The notes: generated from the sequence alone by a model not told the origin. 64,000 bases of DNA from Scalesia atractyloides (GCA_947069175.1 CAMTDV010000027.1:36655369-36719368), one strand, 5' to 3'. Counted from the first letter of the stretch, positions 11,206 to 23,692 are shown. Program-made: numbers and translations.

Positions 11206-12947
11206 AGAGCCGTTTCGAACACTGCTTGAATAAATTCAGTCAAAGTTCGTTTCAGCCAGATTTCCTATTGGTCCCTACTTTTTAGAGTTCCTCAATAAAC
11301 CCATCTCACACACACACATACACACGTATAAGAGGGTTTTTCATGAGAACCATGAGAACTCAATCAAAATCAAAAAGATTTTCTACACTTCCATTATTAC
11401 TTTAATACAACATAAAAAAATTACTCTTCAATTAATCAATCTCTACTCTATAAATAATTTTTGACACATGTTTATTTTTTTAATGTATGTAAAAAAATTA
11501 ATGTCGTATTGTAATATTAAAGGTAGTTTACATTTTTTTTTTGTTTTGATCAGTTTTCCGTCGAGTTTTCATACAAACTTTGTGAATTATGGTTCGAACA
11601 TTTCCTTGTATAATAAGGAGTATATTGTATCTGATATCTCTAGCAATATAGGATTCTAAACCATTGATAAAGAAGACATATACACATACGAGCCGAATCA
11701 AATATGAAATTTTAAAATACAAGCCGAATCAAATATGAAAATTTAAAAGTGTGAAACATAATTGACCAATGATGAACACAAACCAATGACTAAAATATAG
11801 AACTTTATTATTTATAAAGCGACAATACAATAAACAAATAACATTTTATTATTTCCAATTTGAGTATCGTATCGTTATACATAAAAACAATATTTTTATA
11901 AAAGTTATGTGATGTACATACGTAAAGGTTGTGTGATTACGTATGTAAGTTGCAGTTTATTGTTAGGTAATTATGTAAATTAGGTTGCGTGATTATCGCT
12001 GCTTCCCCATTTTGCACCACCGAACATTCAATTCAATTTATGCTGAAACTGCTCTTTGTGTGTATCTATTGAGTTGATGTAATATAAAAATCAAGAAACT
12101 AAATATGAACTTAATCTGTTGTTTTTTATTATTAAGCAAATTAAGTGAAGAATGTTGTGGTCATTGTGGCATGTGAACCCATTCATAAGTGTTTTTAAAG
12201 TCTAACCTGAGTTCGTGGATGTAGCTTGGGTGGTTATTTGTTTGGCTCTATTTTGTTGGGTTGTATCGGGTGTTTTTACTAGCTTTCCGTTAGCCCTTTT
12301 GCCCCTTCTTTTTTTTAACTAAGTGGGAGCAACAAGTGATAAAAAAAATAAGACAAGAAGAGTTCAATCATGATCAAATCATAAAGAAAGAATGAAGAAC
12401 TTTCTAATTATTAAACAGTTATGTAAAATACCTCTACCTATGTATATATACTAAATATATAATAATGGTTTTACTATTGTATATCCATTATAACAATGAC
12501 GACACTTTAGTGAAGAAGCCAAATAAATATTCGTATAAGTAATAACATGACGACATAAAGCCAAATAAATATTCCTATAAGTATTAGTTTGGCAATTGAA
12601 ATGGTCTTGCAAAGACAACTTTGCCGCCTGTTTGTGGCTTATTTATCATATCTCATCTTAGATAAAAGATTAGAGATGTTAAAAAACTACGTTTTGTATT
12701 TTCAACAAATTTACAATTGCTTTAATCCAAAGCTATTTTTTTGAAGTAGACTTTACAACTAAATATCAAATAATTGTTTCTTTCCAAGGATTTAAACCCT
12801 CATCATTTTAGTACAGTGCAAACATCATACCATTAGATCATGGGATTTCTGAGGTGTACACGTGATATCGACAAATGACGTTCTTCAAGTATATTGATTG
12901 TGTTTTCTGCATCATCTTAGGTGTTGATATGTGGATGTTTAAAGCTT
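11206..12947. other. AT-rich intergenic sequence
   Basis: No gene recognised. A phrase CATGAGAACCATGAGAACTC near 11343 recalls the GAGAACCG wording at about 8540 and may mark another copy of the same non-autonomous element. The rest is unstructured. Confidence 0.35.
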
Positions 12948-13010
12948 AACAACACCAACACCAAAACCAAAACTAAAACTAAAACTAAAACCAAAACCAA
13001 AACCGCAACA
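12948..13010. repeat. (ACCAAA/ACTAAA)n minisatellite
   Basis: About ten tandem hexamers alternating ACCAAA and ACTAAA, preceded by CAACACCAACACC. Confidence 0.9.
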
Positions 13011-13560
13011 ATATACCTAGTAAGAATTGCACTAATAGCCATATTATTGGTATAGTCTAGTGAGGGTGGGGTGTAGGAAAACCATATCACTAACAGGTAA
13101 AATACACTTTTCGTCCTTTATGTATGTATCGGATTACAGTGGATGCCCTTTAACTTTAATAATTACAGTCACAGTCCTTTATTTGTAAAATTTATTACAC
13201 CATACGTCTTTTGGCCCTAATTTAATTAAAATTTTCAATCAAATATGGTATGTGCTTTGCACATGAGGGTAGATTCGTCTTTTTAAAATTTTAAGGAGTA
13301 TTTATGTAACAAATATGTTTGACTCTTTAATTAATCCATGCCCCCTCTTTCTCTAAATATCTCTGCCCCCTCTCTCTCTCCTCTCTAGTCGGATCTACTA
13401 CAACCACTACCAACCTACGGCTCCCTTCCCCACCACCACTAGTTTTTCGATGTGTCCTGCTTGCCGGAGCCGTTCCCTTCCCAGTCACCACCACCATCAC
13501 CAATCTAGAGAGAAAGAGATCGAGAGAAGAGAGAGCATAGAGAAGGTCGCTCCTCTTTGG
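13011..13560. other. Decayed repeat and pyrimidine-rich sequence
   Basis: The first part (13083-13330) has wording typical of dispersed plant repeats (TTTCGTCCTTTATG, CACAGTCCTTTATTTG). From about 13340 comes a CT-rich stretch, then CCACCACC and GAGAGA runs. The ORF on the minus strand across it has low-complexity composition and is not supported. Confidence 0.4.
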
Positions 13561-13948
13561 TAGTCTTTCCAAAAGATTATCTAAAGTCATTAACACACAC
13601 CAAGTGATTAGGGTATCTGAGTAGGCTAGAGCGCATGACCATAACATAATGCATGAGTCATGCGTAAGCGCATGACTCATACGCAATGGGTCGTGCGCTG
13701 GTTTTTGTTTGATGCACAATAGTGATGCACATGTTCATGTGATGGGCATCTTAGGTAGATCTTTCATTTGGGTTGTTTTGTAAAAGAGAGCTAGGTATAA
13801 CAAAGCTTTATTCGATTGTTATCATAATTGATAATCATGTTGATATTTATATCTTATGCATGATTACAAGCTTTGTTTTTGGATCGCGCACGTAAACAAA
13901 GCTAGACGTAGAATTCGGTGTATTCAATATCTGAAAATGAGACTTTCA
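13561..13948 (+). mobile_element. Probable Copia LTR remnant
   Basis: The segment ends TTTCA, two bases before a tRNA-iMet-type primer binding site (13951-13962), the arrangement of a Copia 5' LTR end. The left boundary cannot be placed. It contains several GCGCATGAC-like words. No matching 3' LTR is visible in the window. Confidence 0.4.
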
Positions 13949-13950
13949 AG

Positions 13951-13962
13951 TGGTATCAAAGC
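13951..13962 (+). other. Primer binding site (tRNA-iMet type)
   Basis: TGGTATCAAAGC differs by one base from the plant Copia consensus TGGTATCAGAGC, which pairs with the 3' end of initiator tRNA-Met to prime minus-strand DNA. Confidence 0.65.
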
Positions 13963-14453
13963 ATAGGAGGATTCTACAAGTGATCGTGGTGAATAAGTCA
14001 AAGAGTTCGTGGTGATTTTGAACATTTTTGGACTATTTTGAACATTTGGACACTTTCACAAATATAATTGGACAAAAACTTAGTATTATGTTCATAAAGT
14101 CAGACCATACCAAATATTAGTTGAAATCTACACGTAAAATCATCAAAACAGAGAAAACATTGCAAAATGATTGAAACCAACAATATTTGCGCATCATTTA
14201 TGTGTTATTAAGAGTTTGCGCATCACATAGAGACTTGCGCATGACATCTCATACATATGCTTCATAAAATTTCAATGCATCATCAATACTAGCGCATCAT
14301 AGCTCATGCGTTGTTGAATCTGTTATTTGTTGTTGACCTACTAGTGATGCACAGTTGACTTTGTTGATTGCAATATGCTTGTGAATAGTGTGTTATACTC
14401 GTTGACTGTTTGATTGGTGATACGCTTGGGTGTTCGAGTTGATAGCTTTGTAG
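13963..14453. repeat. Leader-like region with repeated GCGCAT words
   Basis: TTTGCGCATCA, TTTGCGCATCAC, CTTGCGCATGAC and TAGCGCATCATAG occur within about 150 bp (14187-14310), with further ATGCGT variants. Together with copies at 13629 and 13665 on the LTR side there are at least six exact GCGCAT. This is probably the untranslated leader of the element whose primer binding site is at 13951. Confidence 0.5.
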
Positions 14454-14986
14454 CTCTGTTGAAGTCTAAAGCTAAAGGTCTGCCAAGGCAAAACTCTGTT
14501 GAAGTTTAAAGCTAAAGGTCTGCCAAGGCAAAGCTCTGCTGAAAGCCAACTGAGGATGTCTCACTAGTGTTTTACTATCAGTCTTTGTAATGTTTAGTTA
14601 TAGAAGTAGTTAGCTTAGCAGATGTTGTTAGTTTGTTAATTTTGTTAAGTGTCGCTTTCATGCGACATCATTATAAGATGCTCAGTGGTTAGGATTCTAG
14701 TATAAATAGAACAGTCTTTGTATTGTTCTATTTGATCACTTTTCATCAATTATCTATCTATCATTGTTCTTTACATTCTGTACGAACAAATCAGTGATCT
14801 TAGGCTGAGGGGGAGATTGTGATTTATATGCATGTGATTACAATCACTAAAAGCATGATAATGAAAAACAATCTCTCAACTGTTACGAATTAAAGTTCAT
14901 CATTATGCTGCATTTACATCTGATTTATTGTCTTTTATCTTTCATTTTTAGAACTTTCATAACAGTTTCAAACTCAGATCCTAACA
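14454..14986 (+). repeat. Cop1 5' LTR (left end approximate)
   Basis: It ends CCTAACA at 14986, two bases before the primer binding site. TATAAATAG at 14701-14708 is the likely promoter. The left end is uncertain because it lies in a 40 bp tandem repeat (two copies from 14454 and 14494, partial third from 14534) that contains several TGTTGAAG candidates. A G-rich tract GAGGGGGAGA sits inside at about 14810. Confidence 0.55.
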
Positions 14987-14988
14987 AT

Positions 14989-15000
14989 TGGTATTAAAGC
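14989..15000 (+). other. Cop1 primer binding site
   Basis: TGGTATTAAAGC differs at two positions from the iMet-type consensus TGGTATCAGAGC. Confidence 0.65.
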
Positions 15001-15145
15001 TTGGTCAATCGAATTTAATTTAACAATCAATTTGATTTGAATAGATTAGCTCTCACTGCTAATTCAGTTTGTTCGTTTTTATTGAAAATAGAGTTTAATT
15101 ACATTCTCAAGTTCTTTAAACAAAAGCTGTTTGTAAACAATCAGA

Positions 15146-16500
15146 ATGTCACACACTTCACAAGATCCTCATAACACCGACAACATGTTTAAACCACTGA
15201 TCCTTGTCATATCTGAGTATAATATCTAGAAAGAAGGATCGGTCATGTCCTTGCTCAGCAAAACACCGGTTGCTGAAAGTCGGTCATTTTTTGATCTCAT
15301 GTTCCAATGATACCGAGTACAGAGGACCCTAAAGTCCAAGCACCAAAGAAATCCTGAAAATTATTCCGAGCAAGATTTCCAAAAAATCAAGCTAAATGCA
15401 AAGGCATTTAACATCGTGGTCTCTACATTGCCAGACGATATCTATGCTGGCCAGTTGCATTGCAACAGTGTAAAATAATTATGAGATGCTTTGAAAGAGT
15501 AATTCAGTGGGACTGAGGAAGTGATTGAAAACAACAGAGAGGTTCTGAATCAACAATATGAAACGTTTTGTCATGTAAAAGGAGAGTCACCAACCCAACA
15601 GTTTGAAAGATTTAGCTGTCTTATTAGTGAGCTTAAACCGGTAAATGTTACACTTGAAATTCGACTTAAATAGTCGTTTTCTTAGATCACTACCAGATAA
15701 GTGGGACACTATAGCTTTTGTAACTAGAAATTCAATTGGGTTCAAAGAAACGAGTCTTACTCAGCTTCATGGTAGGCTCCTCACTTATGAGAGATAGCTG
15801 AACCAGAAAAAGAAAATACAAGAGTCTGGCAAAGTGGCTGATGACTATGCATTCGGTTGTACATCACTTTTTGGCCAAGAAGAAGCCTTTGGCAGCTGTA
15901 AGGATCAGAGTTATGATCATTTCATTGATATAACATAACCTCTGGATGTAATTTCAACTCTGACCCTTATACACCTAATTATGCATTTGGTGCTAATGGG
16001 GAAAGCCAAACTTCTGATAACTTATGCTTTGAGTTGAATGAACTTCAACATTTTGATCCTTTTCAGATTTGTAAAAGATGGACATTTTGCACCAGTTGGC
16101 TCTATTAAGTTTTAGGGCTAACAAATATTACAAGAGAACTAGTAAAAAGTTTCCAGGGTTGCATGGGGGGACAAAAGTTGGGTTGGATAAGTCAAAGATT
16201 AAGTGTTAAAAATGTAATAGGCTAGGACACTTTGCTAGAGAATGTAGGTCTCAATCAACTGGACCAGTTGTCATACATCCTATCCCTAGACCTCAAAACA
16301 CTGTCCATTATTCCCAATATATCCCTGCTCCTCATATGCAAAACACTGCTCATTTTGCACACCCTGCTACCACTATTCCTGTGCAATATGTTCAAACCAC
16401 TGTTCCTCAAATTCAATATGTTCAAGCACCAGCTCCTCAGGTTCAAATACAACGTGCACAACAAGTTACTCAAACCACTGCCCAGGTAGAGGTTAATTAA
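15146..16500 (+). pseudogene. Cop1 gag, N-terminal part and first zinc knuckle
   Basis: The frame starts MSHTSQDPHN at 15146 and shows the Copia Gag core in pieces (KLNAKAFNIVVSTLPDDIY, QQYETFCHVKGESPTQQFERF). It is broken by many stops in the first 600 bases and at least one frameshift near 15660. The first CCHC zinc knuckle, 16204-16245 (C-x2-C-x4-H-x4-C), keeps all four ligands but has TAA as the first residue after Cys1. A Pro/Gln/Val-rich segment follows to TAA at 16498. Gag normally forms the particle and binds the RNA. This copy cannot be translated. Confidence 0.75.
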
Positions 16501-17760
16501 GAGAGTTTCTTTACTCAGGGCTTTGTTGATTGGAGTAGCTTGCTTGATGATCAGATTGATGAAAACTTTGCTTTAATTGCTGACACTAAAAAGAAACAAA
16601 ATGAATTTTGCTTTATGGCATTAGAGTCTGTAGTTGAGGGTGTTGAATTTGAGGAAGTGGAGTCTAAATGTGTTGTGTCTAATGTTCATGATGAAACATT
16701 TGTTACAAAAGAAAGTGTTGATGAAGATTTGAAATCTCTGTCTGACCCATGGGATGCTAGTGTTTGTGAAGGTGAATGTGATTGTGCCATGATGGCTGCT
16801 ACTAAGGTATCTCCTCAGGTCTTAAAAGATCTATGTTCAGATAAATGCATCATAGCTTTTCTAACATAAAAGAGGTGAATGAAAACCTTAAGAACAAGAT
16901 TTTAGATGATGAATTGCAGTTTTTGAAAAGCTTTCAAAAGAGCTAAAAACTAAATTGTTTGAAAAAGAATCTGAAATCAGCAGCTTAAAACATGAAGCCA
17001 GCATAACCAAGGATCAACTCCAAACTATGATAAAAAAATATCAGGTTTGCAAAAAGGAGTTGGAATCCACCCAAATTACTTGTGAAAAATGGGTGGAATC
17101 CTGTAAAGGTTATGAGATTTTGCTAAAAACCAGGTCAAAAGTAACATAAAATTTGGCATAGGATCAAAGAAAATGACCAAGTTTCTGAAAATGTTATTGT
17201 AAATGATTCTGGTGTGGTTGAAATTGTTCCAACAAACTTGGCTGGTCAAGAAATTGAAGTCACTGATAAGAATGGAAATTAAATTGTTTTAGAAAGACAT
17301 GAGAGATCCTCAACTTTTGAGGAGATTGAGAAATATCAATTTAAACCCACATGGCCTGATGAATGTGACATTCTTGAAAATTTCAAGCCAATGTATTTTT
17401 CAACCATTGAAGGTGTCAAAGCACCAAAGGCAACACAACAGATTTATCAGCAGATGTTACAACATCCGCTGACAAAAAGTCTGAAAAAGGGAAAAAGAAA
17501 GAAAAGATCAAAAACTTGTTTTGTGATTTTTGTGAAAAGAAGAACCATGTTACCAAAAATTGTTTTCTTGTAAAAGCTTATGACATTAACAAAACAAGTG
17601 TGATCATTGATTTTTCAAACTACACAATTTGTAATAAAACAAATCATAAACTCAAGAGTGTGTTTATCTCAAAAACTTTGGTGTGAAAAAGAATGACGAT
17701 AAATCCAAAACACTGGAGAGTCGAAGAATAGTATTTCAAAAGGAAAGTCTAAACAAACCT
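16501..17760 (+). pseudogene. Cop1 gag, coiled-coil part and second zinc knuckle
   Basis: Open stretches at 16540-16869 (acidic, ending in stop) and 16955-17149 (coiled-coil rich in Lys, Glu and Leu) lie in different frames, so frameshifts separate them. The second knuckle at 17522-17563 reads CDFCEKKNHVTKNC with all four zinc ligands present. A coiled coil between two knuckles is typical of the long Gags of SIRE-like plant Copia elements. Confidence 0.7.
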
Positions 17761-17762
17761 TT

Positions 17763-18954
17763 GTGCCTGTTGAAACACCTGTTACTAAAGCACTGCACAA
17801 AACCTCTGCTCTCAGAGAGGTGCAGGTAACAGATGCACCACCTGCCAACCAATACTCAAGAGGATGTGGCCAACCAATTTATCAAAAGGTACCTCTTAGT
17901 TATGAGGGCTACAAAAAGCCCTCAAAACCAAAAGTAAATAGGCATCCTCATGGTTACTATCATTTGGTAGGAGATAGGTCTCAACAGATGTTACAAAGAT
18001 CTGTTCAAACCACTGACCATTCTTCCAAATTTGAGACTGACATGTTTGTGACCCCTGGCTTTGGAAACCCACGTAAACTAATTATTTACCACTATGCAGG
18101 GGGCTTCTACTTGCCTTGATAGTTTATGGTATGTAGATAGTGAACGCTCCAGGCGTGTGACAGGATGTAGAGCCCTTCTCAAAGACTTCATGGCTCATGG
18201 AGGGGGTGATATATCCTTTGGCATTAATTCAAAAGGGAAGGTGCTTGGGTCAGGAACAGTTCAGGCTGGGAAACTCAAATTTGAAAATGTCAATCTTATT
18301 GACAATATGAAATTTAATCTTTTTAGTGTTTCACAAATGAGTGACAAGGGCTATGGGTCATTCTTCACTAAGAAAACTTGTCAGATTGTTGGGCCACAAG
18401 TTGTTAAAAAGATTGATCAAATCATAGCTGAGAGCAAAGCACAACTTGTTGCTCATAAGAGTGGCAATGTGTATGTGGTTGATATGTTGAAGGATAATCC
18501 AATGACTGATGCCTGTCTGTTTTCAGCTGCCTCTAACAAAGAGACAGAACTATGGAACAGAAGACTTGGACACACAAATCTGACAACTATCACCACACTC
18601 TCTAAACAAGGCATTGTAAGAGGCTTACCACAAAAAAATTTCACAAGAGAAGAACATAGTGTTTCCTGTTTAAAAGGAAAACAACATAAAAGTTCTTACA
18701 AATCCATTGGTGAGTCCAAAACAATTCAGTGCTTACAATTGTTACACATGGACTTGTTTGGCCCTGTAAAAATCACGAGTCTAAGTAAAAAGAAATATTG
18801 TCTTGTCATAGTTGATGATTTTTCAAGGTTTACATGGACTTACTTTTTGCACTCCAAGGATGAGACTGTAGGTATCTTGCAAGGATTTGTGAAACAAGTT
18901 GAAAAGCAATTTGACCTGCCTGTAAAAGTCTTTAGAAGTGATAATGGGACATAG
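17763..18954 (+). pseudogene. Cop1 protease, pre-integrase and integrase N-part
   Basis: A linker (17763-18119) shifts frame into a 286-codon stretch (18094-18954). The protease site, normally DSGCSRHMTG, reads DSERSRRVTG here, so the catalytic Gly and the next Cys are changed and the enzyme should be inactive. The pre-integrase His-Cys domain follows (RLGHTNL, with one of the two Cys seen as SCLKGK), then the integrase core with LLHMDLFGP (first Asp) and RSDNGT (second Asp). TAG at 18952 replaces the Glu usually found after NGT. Confidence 0.8.
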
Positions 18955-19592
18955 TTTAAAAATAAGGAGTTGGATGAGTTTTGTGTGTCAAAAGGAATTG
19001 TAAGGCAGTCTAGCATTCCAAGAACACCAGAACAAAATGGGGTGGTTGAAAGGAAAAACGTAACTTTAATTGAAGCTGCTAGAACTATGCTTGCAGACTC
19101 TGGTTTACCCTTGTCCTTTTGGGCAGAGGCTGTAAACACTGCTGTTATGTTTAAAACAGAGTTGACCAACCCCAGGCATCAATCCACTACTTATGAAACT
19201 CTGTTTAAAATCAAACCACTGATCTCATACTTTAAAATCTTTGGCTGCCCATGCTTCATTTTAAATCTAAAAGATTCAATTTCAAAATTTGCAGCCAAAG
19301 TAGACTTTGGTTATTTTCTGGGATACTCAACCACTGCTAAAGCCTACAGAGTCTTTACTTCAAGGACTAGGTGTGTGGAAGAGACCTTGAATGTTAGTTC
19401 AATGAACTTTCTTCATTAAAAATCCTAGCAAATCTTGGTGAACTTTTTGATTTAAATAAATTCACTTTAAAGCTGTGTCTTTCAAGACTGACCCTGTAGG
19501 TACATCACAGTCTCCACAACAAGACTATGGATATGACATTGTGATTCCACAATATAAAATCACTTCCACAATCAGAGGAACAGATGTTGTTA
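18955..19592 (+). pseudogene. Cop1 integrase C-part, cut by Tek1
   Basis: It continues in frame after the TAG with FKNKELDEFC and the Copia signature EQNGVVERKN (third catalytic residue, Glu), then LIEAARTMLADS, SFWAEAVNTA and the FGCPCF region, to a stop at 19417-19419. The remaining 170 bases are an unbroken-looking linker toward RT that ends at the Tek1 insertion. The five bases before Tek1 (TGTTA, 19588-19592) should be the TSD. Confidence 0.8.
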
Positions 19593-22197
19593 TGTCACAC
19601 CACGGCTTTCCACAGCCAATCAAACACCGGTGGGCCGGGTGGGGAATATCGTGACGTAAGTTGATAACATCATAGACAATTAAACACAGCACAACGGAAC
19701 TCTTGGATTTAAGTTACTATTACAAACCAAATGTTCAAAATACAAAATAATATACAGGCTCGTAATAGAAGATCCACAGGCAGATCATAAATTGTACAAA
19801 GAAAGAATGTAAAACAGACTTTAGGCAGATTTAGGATTTGCAAGATCCTCTTATCACTACCGAGCACTTCCAGCCTATTTCGTATTGTACATGCAAGCTC
19901 AGTCTTTTGAAAATACGTCAGCTTCCGCTGGTAAATACACCCAACTGACTCATTTTGAAAACATTGAAAATATGTTTTAAGTGCATATCAACACAAAATG
20001 TTTTTATGACTTGGGAAAGTTGACGTTGCAACCTTGTAAACAGATTCACATGTTTGTCCATACATACAAGGCCCAGTGCGAAAACCGAGACATGATTAAC
20101 TACACACCACTTACGAACTCACGAAGGAGTTATCCCCAACGTCTTGGGTAATTGCATTTGAGCGTCTGTTGGTTGTATGCCTACACCCCGCGCTAAGGTT
20201 GTGGCCATTAACTAATGTAATGAGCCGAGGATATCCAGGACGCGGTAGTTAACCCCTAATGTTTAAGTTATCAAACAAAACTGATTAAAACAGAGTATGC
20301 GGATTTACTAGCCACAATCCGACATTCGATTGATCCCATTTCCGACCAAGCGGTAATAGTTTACCGTAACCCAAGCCCGTCTAGGGGAAATAAGTTGAGA
20401 GTATTTACCTGAGCTAGTCTTCGTTTAAACGCAAGATTTATTAACTCAACCATACATAAAAGCACTAAATGCATTTAGCAATTACCGGAATGTCTCTTGT
20501 CTGGATTATGGCATAAGCTAACCAATTAAATATTAACGGTCCTATTTAAGTCATAGACTTAGACCGACTAGCGTACTTGATCAAAACGTATAACGCTAGA
20601 TTAAACGATGATTGGATAGAATGTAGTTTAATCCCAACAAGTACCTTGACTTGTGTAATATGGATAAACTATAAACATTTTGTATTTTGAGACTTAATGA
20701 CAAGGTTAGACCCGTTTCGGTTAATTTTCGTAAACTAGTTACATATGCTTAACCGTACGCATATCAGCGATATCGGGTAATCGTATAAGTCATGGACAAG
20801 TTCTATATGCCATTATATTTTAAATAAGTTCGTTAAGGTTTTAAAACGAAACGATAACTCAGAAGGGCATTTTGTGACCAAACTATACACCGAAGGGGCA
20901 TTTTGGTCCTTTTGAATATAATTTAATGTTATATCTATAAGTATTCTAGAAAAATAACTTATTTATGATATAATATCAGTTGGATATTAATTATATGTGT
21001 AATTTATCTTTTATGACCAAACTATGCACCGAAGGAGCATTTTGGTTATTTTACACATAGTTTATAAATTATTTGGGATTTTGAGTTTGTGTCATGTAAC
21101 TACTATAAAAATACTTAAAATAAGTTTTAAATCAGCAGGTAACAAGTCTTGGTTAGTAAATATGGTTTAAAACCATACTATGCGCCGAAACGACGCTTAT
21201 GAAGTAAAATGACGATTTGTGTGATATTTAATGAAAACTAGTGTTAAGGTTAGGTTAACATGTCCTAGATATGTTATTTAATATAACATATCAGTAGGTA
21301 AAATATTTACTTTGAAAAGATGTGATTAAAGCCATTTTATAAGCCACAAGGGCTTTATCGTCATTTATCGACATAATACAAGGACTTGCTCATAAACTCA
21401 GTTTATAATCTGATTTGACATCCCAAATAATCTAATTATAATATTACATCAGTTAGAAACTCATATTCAAGTTCTTTATCATTTAAACCTCATTTTATGC
21501 AAAAAGGACATTTTAGTCAAAATGGCATAATTATGGAACTTGTGCATAAACTCAGATTCGGATTATGATCATGTAATATAACCTCAGAGGATTATGCTAC
21601 ATTATATTACGATCATAATGCGACTTTAGATCAGTATCTAACTAATCTAAATCGGGTCAGAATCGAAAGTCAAAGCAGAAGTCAAACTTCGCGATTCGGT
21701 TGCGAACCGACCCTAGAACTGAAATTGACGAGCCGAACATGTTCTTACATGTTCTAATAATTATTACCAACTTGTTTAAGTGTCAAAACAGGTTTCATAA
21801 CATATATAAGATCAATTTATAACATTTCTAAAAAATGGCCTGTTTGACTTTTTAATATCATTACTTTGACCCGTCAATTGGTCTAGCAAACGTGATCTTC
21901 AGGAGGTGCCCTTTATAGGGACTAACACCTACCTTATTACGATCACTTAGCCATGTTCATTATGAACAATGGCTGGACCATAATGGTCTTAACCGAAAGT
22001 CAAGGCGTTTTCCGTAAAACGCTTGACTTTGTCTATAAAAGCCTATTAACGAAAATGCAAGAGCAAGGAATACTAACAAGTAGTTTCTAGAATGCAATAG
22101 AACTAAGTTGGATGCTCCTTTCAGTTAGGAACCTCCAGAGGAGGGAGATAGAGTTGTGAATGAGAAAGGTGCAAGTTCAAATGGTGAACTTGGCACC

Positions 22198-22205
22198 TAT
22201 TTATA
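22198..22205 (-). promoter_or_regulatory. TATA box of the Tek1 LTR
   Basis: TATAAATA on the minus strand in the context CAACTATAAATAGGTG. The same context occurs at 42216 and 51095 in Tek2, which supports it as the element promoter. Confidence 0.6.
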
Positions 22206-22659
22206 GTTGGAGAGCTTGAAGGAGGTGATGCCAGGTGTTAAGGGGTGTAAGAGGAAGCTTACAGGTGTGTCCTAAAACATGGCATAGCAGTTTGGAAGAC
22301 CATGGTTTCGAATCAAATGGTTTTTGGCAATTTGTGTGGAGGCAGAGCAAATTTTCTGCCGACACAGGCCTCTCGCCTCTCGCGAGAGGCACAAGCCTTG
22401 CCTCTCGCGCCCCGCGAGCGCCCCATGGCCAGTTTCAAAGTTTGACACTTTTAGCCCCTCAACTTATTAAACTCTCTTAAACCTCCCCAAAACACCTTTT
22501 TAGCATTTTTAGCCCTCCGTAGCCAATACTTGGCATACCCGAGATTATGCCTGGACATTGTCGAGCTTTCGGTTCGTTAAAAGGTCACCCAGAGGTATAA
22601 ATTAACATGTTGACACTTTTAACCCCTCCATTATCCAACTTTCACATTTTAACAGAATT

Positions 22660-22925
22660 AACCTCTCTTGTCCAACAATGGGCACGCATGAGAGTTAGGA
22701 CTTTATGAAGGATCATTCAGAGTCTCATTTTAAGCATGTTGACATATCAGTCACTTAGAGGCTAGGTATGTTGACATATTAGTCACTCAGAGGCCAAGTT
22801 TAAGCATGTTGACATATCAGTCACTCAGAGGCCAATGTTTAAGCATGTTGACATATTAATCACTCAAAGGCTAGGCATGTTGACATATCAGTCACTCAGA
22901 GGCCAAGTTTTTGTGCATATTGACA
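22660..22925 (-). repeat. Minisatellite in the Tek1 LTR (U3)
   Basis: Five or six imperfect units of about 30-40 bp, each containing GTTGACATATCAGTCACTC followed by AGAGGCC. Homologous units lie in both Tek2 LTRs. Confidence 0.85.
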
Positions 22926-23015
22926 CCTTTAGTCCTTATTGGTCTTTAATAGACTAAAAATAAAAATACAACACGTGTCACTATACTATTGGACACGATT
23001 TTACGAGGTGTTACA

Positions 23016-23205
23016 TCCTCGCCCCCTTAAAAGAAATCTCGACCTCGAGATTTTATTCAAAAACATGGGGGTACTTTTGTCGCATAGTGGACTCAACCTC
23101 CCATGTATACTCGGGACCTCTAAAGGCGTCCCACTTAACCTTTACTATAGGTATTAATTTTCTTCGGAGCTTCTTAACCTGTCGATCCTCGATCGAATTG
23201 GGATC
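23016..23205 (-). pseudogene. Tek1 chromodomain end and polypurine tract
   Basis: On the minus strand this encodes the C-terminal chromodomain of the integrase (VKWDAFRGPEYTWEVE, then QKYPH) and a stop, then the polypurine tract TTTTAAGGGGGCGAGGA beside the LTR start at 23015. The upstream half of the same domain lies at 60299 onward because Cop2 inserted into it. The chromodomain is thought to guide integration to marked chromatin. Confidence 0.85.
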
Positions 23206-23678
23206 TGTTGGTGCATATTTGTGACAACAACTTAGATTTGGTCTTTGGATATCTTGTAATCAGTAAAATGATAAACGGTTAGCGGGTTTAGTTTTGTAAT
23301 AGTTAATTAGAAGTAATTGGGCTAATCCAGACACCATATAGCATATGGTAGGCGAATTGGGCCTAGACCCAATAGCAATCCATATGGTGAAACCCTAGCC
23401 CAAGAGCAAATCTGTCTCTATATAAAGGGAGTTTTGCATTAGGGTTAAGGTTGCTCATTCAGTTGCTCAGTGGATTAGTTGCTTAGAGAATTACTTCAGA
23501 GAAAGTTGAGAGAGAGTCTTGAATTGATTGTATACACTTATGTTAGATAATCAATATAAGACAGTTTGAAAGTAATTATGTTCGTGTTCTTGTTTCTGTG
23601 AAATCTGATCTAGGGGATTCCGCACTCTAGATTGGATAGACGATTCTGTGAAGATCCATACAGATTAGGGGACCTACA
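23206..23678 (+). repeat. Cop2 5' LTR
   Basis: 473 bp, TGTTGGTG to CCTACA. TATATAAAGG at about 23419 is the promoter. It is matched by the 3' LTR at 59827-60298. Confidence 0.93.
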
Positions 23679-23680
23679 AT

Positions 23681-23692
23681 TGGTATCAGAGC
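23681..23692 (+). other. Cop2 primer binding site
   Basis: TGGTATCAGAGC is an exact 12-base match to the iMet-type site, two bases after the LTR end. Confidence 0.9.

Larger units (their letters stand above)
14454..19592 (+). mobile_element. Cop1: Copia retrotransposon, 5' part, cut by Tek1
   Basis: Order on the plus strand: 5' LTR, primer binding site, gag with two zinc knuckles, protease, pre-integrase and integrase. The sequence stops abruptly at 19592, where the Tek1 LTR begins with TGTCACACC. RT, RNase H and the 3' LTR of Cop1 must lie to the right of the window, beyond the far end of Tek1. The long gag with a coiled-coil middle suggests the SIRE/Maximus lineage. Many stops make it the most decayed Copia here, in line with it being the outermost layer. 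Confidence 0.8.
19593..23015 (-). repeat. Tek1 3' LTR, 3.42 kb
   Basis: Read on the minus strand it begins TGTAACACCTCG at 23015 and ends GTGGTGTGACA at 19593. It contains a minisatellite near its start (22660-22925), a TATA box at 22205-22198 and several evenly spaced phrases of the type ACCGAAGGGGCATTTTGG (about 20890 and 21030). The same features occur in both Tek2 LTRs in the same order. Confidence 0.88.
19593..23205 (-). mobile_element. Tek1: Gypsy/Tekay element, left (3') portion
   Basis: Minus-strand Gypsy element. This portion holds its 3' LTR (19593-23015), the polypurine tract and the end of the internal region (23016-23205). The internal region resumes at 60299 after the Cop2 insertion and runs off the right edge. 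The LTR and coding sequence closely match Tek2 in opposite orientation, so they belong to one family. The chromodomain and long LTRs point to the Tekay lineage. Confidence 0.85.

Noticed and set aside
13327..13719. 130-codon minus-strand ORF
   Set aside because: Crosses CT-rich and CCACCACC low-complexity sequence; composition driven.
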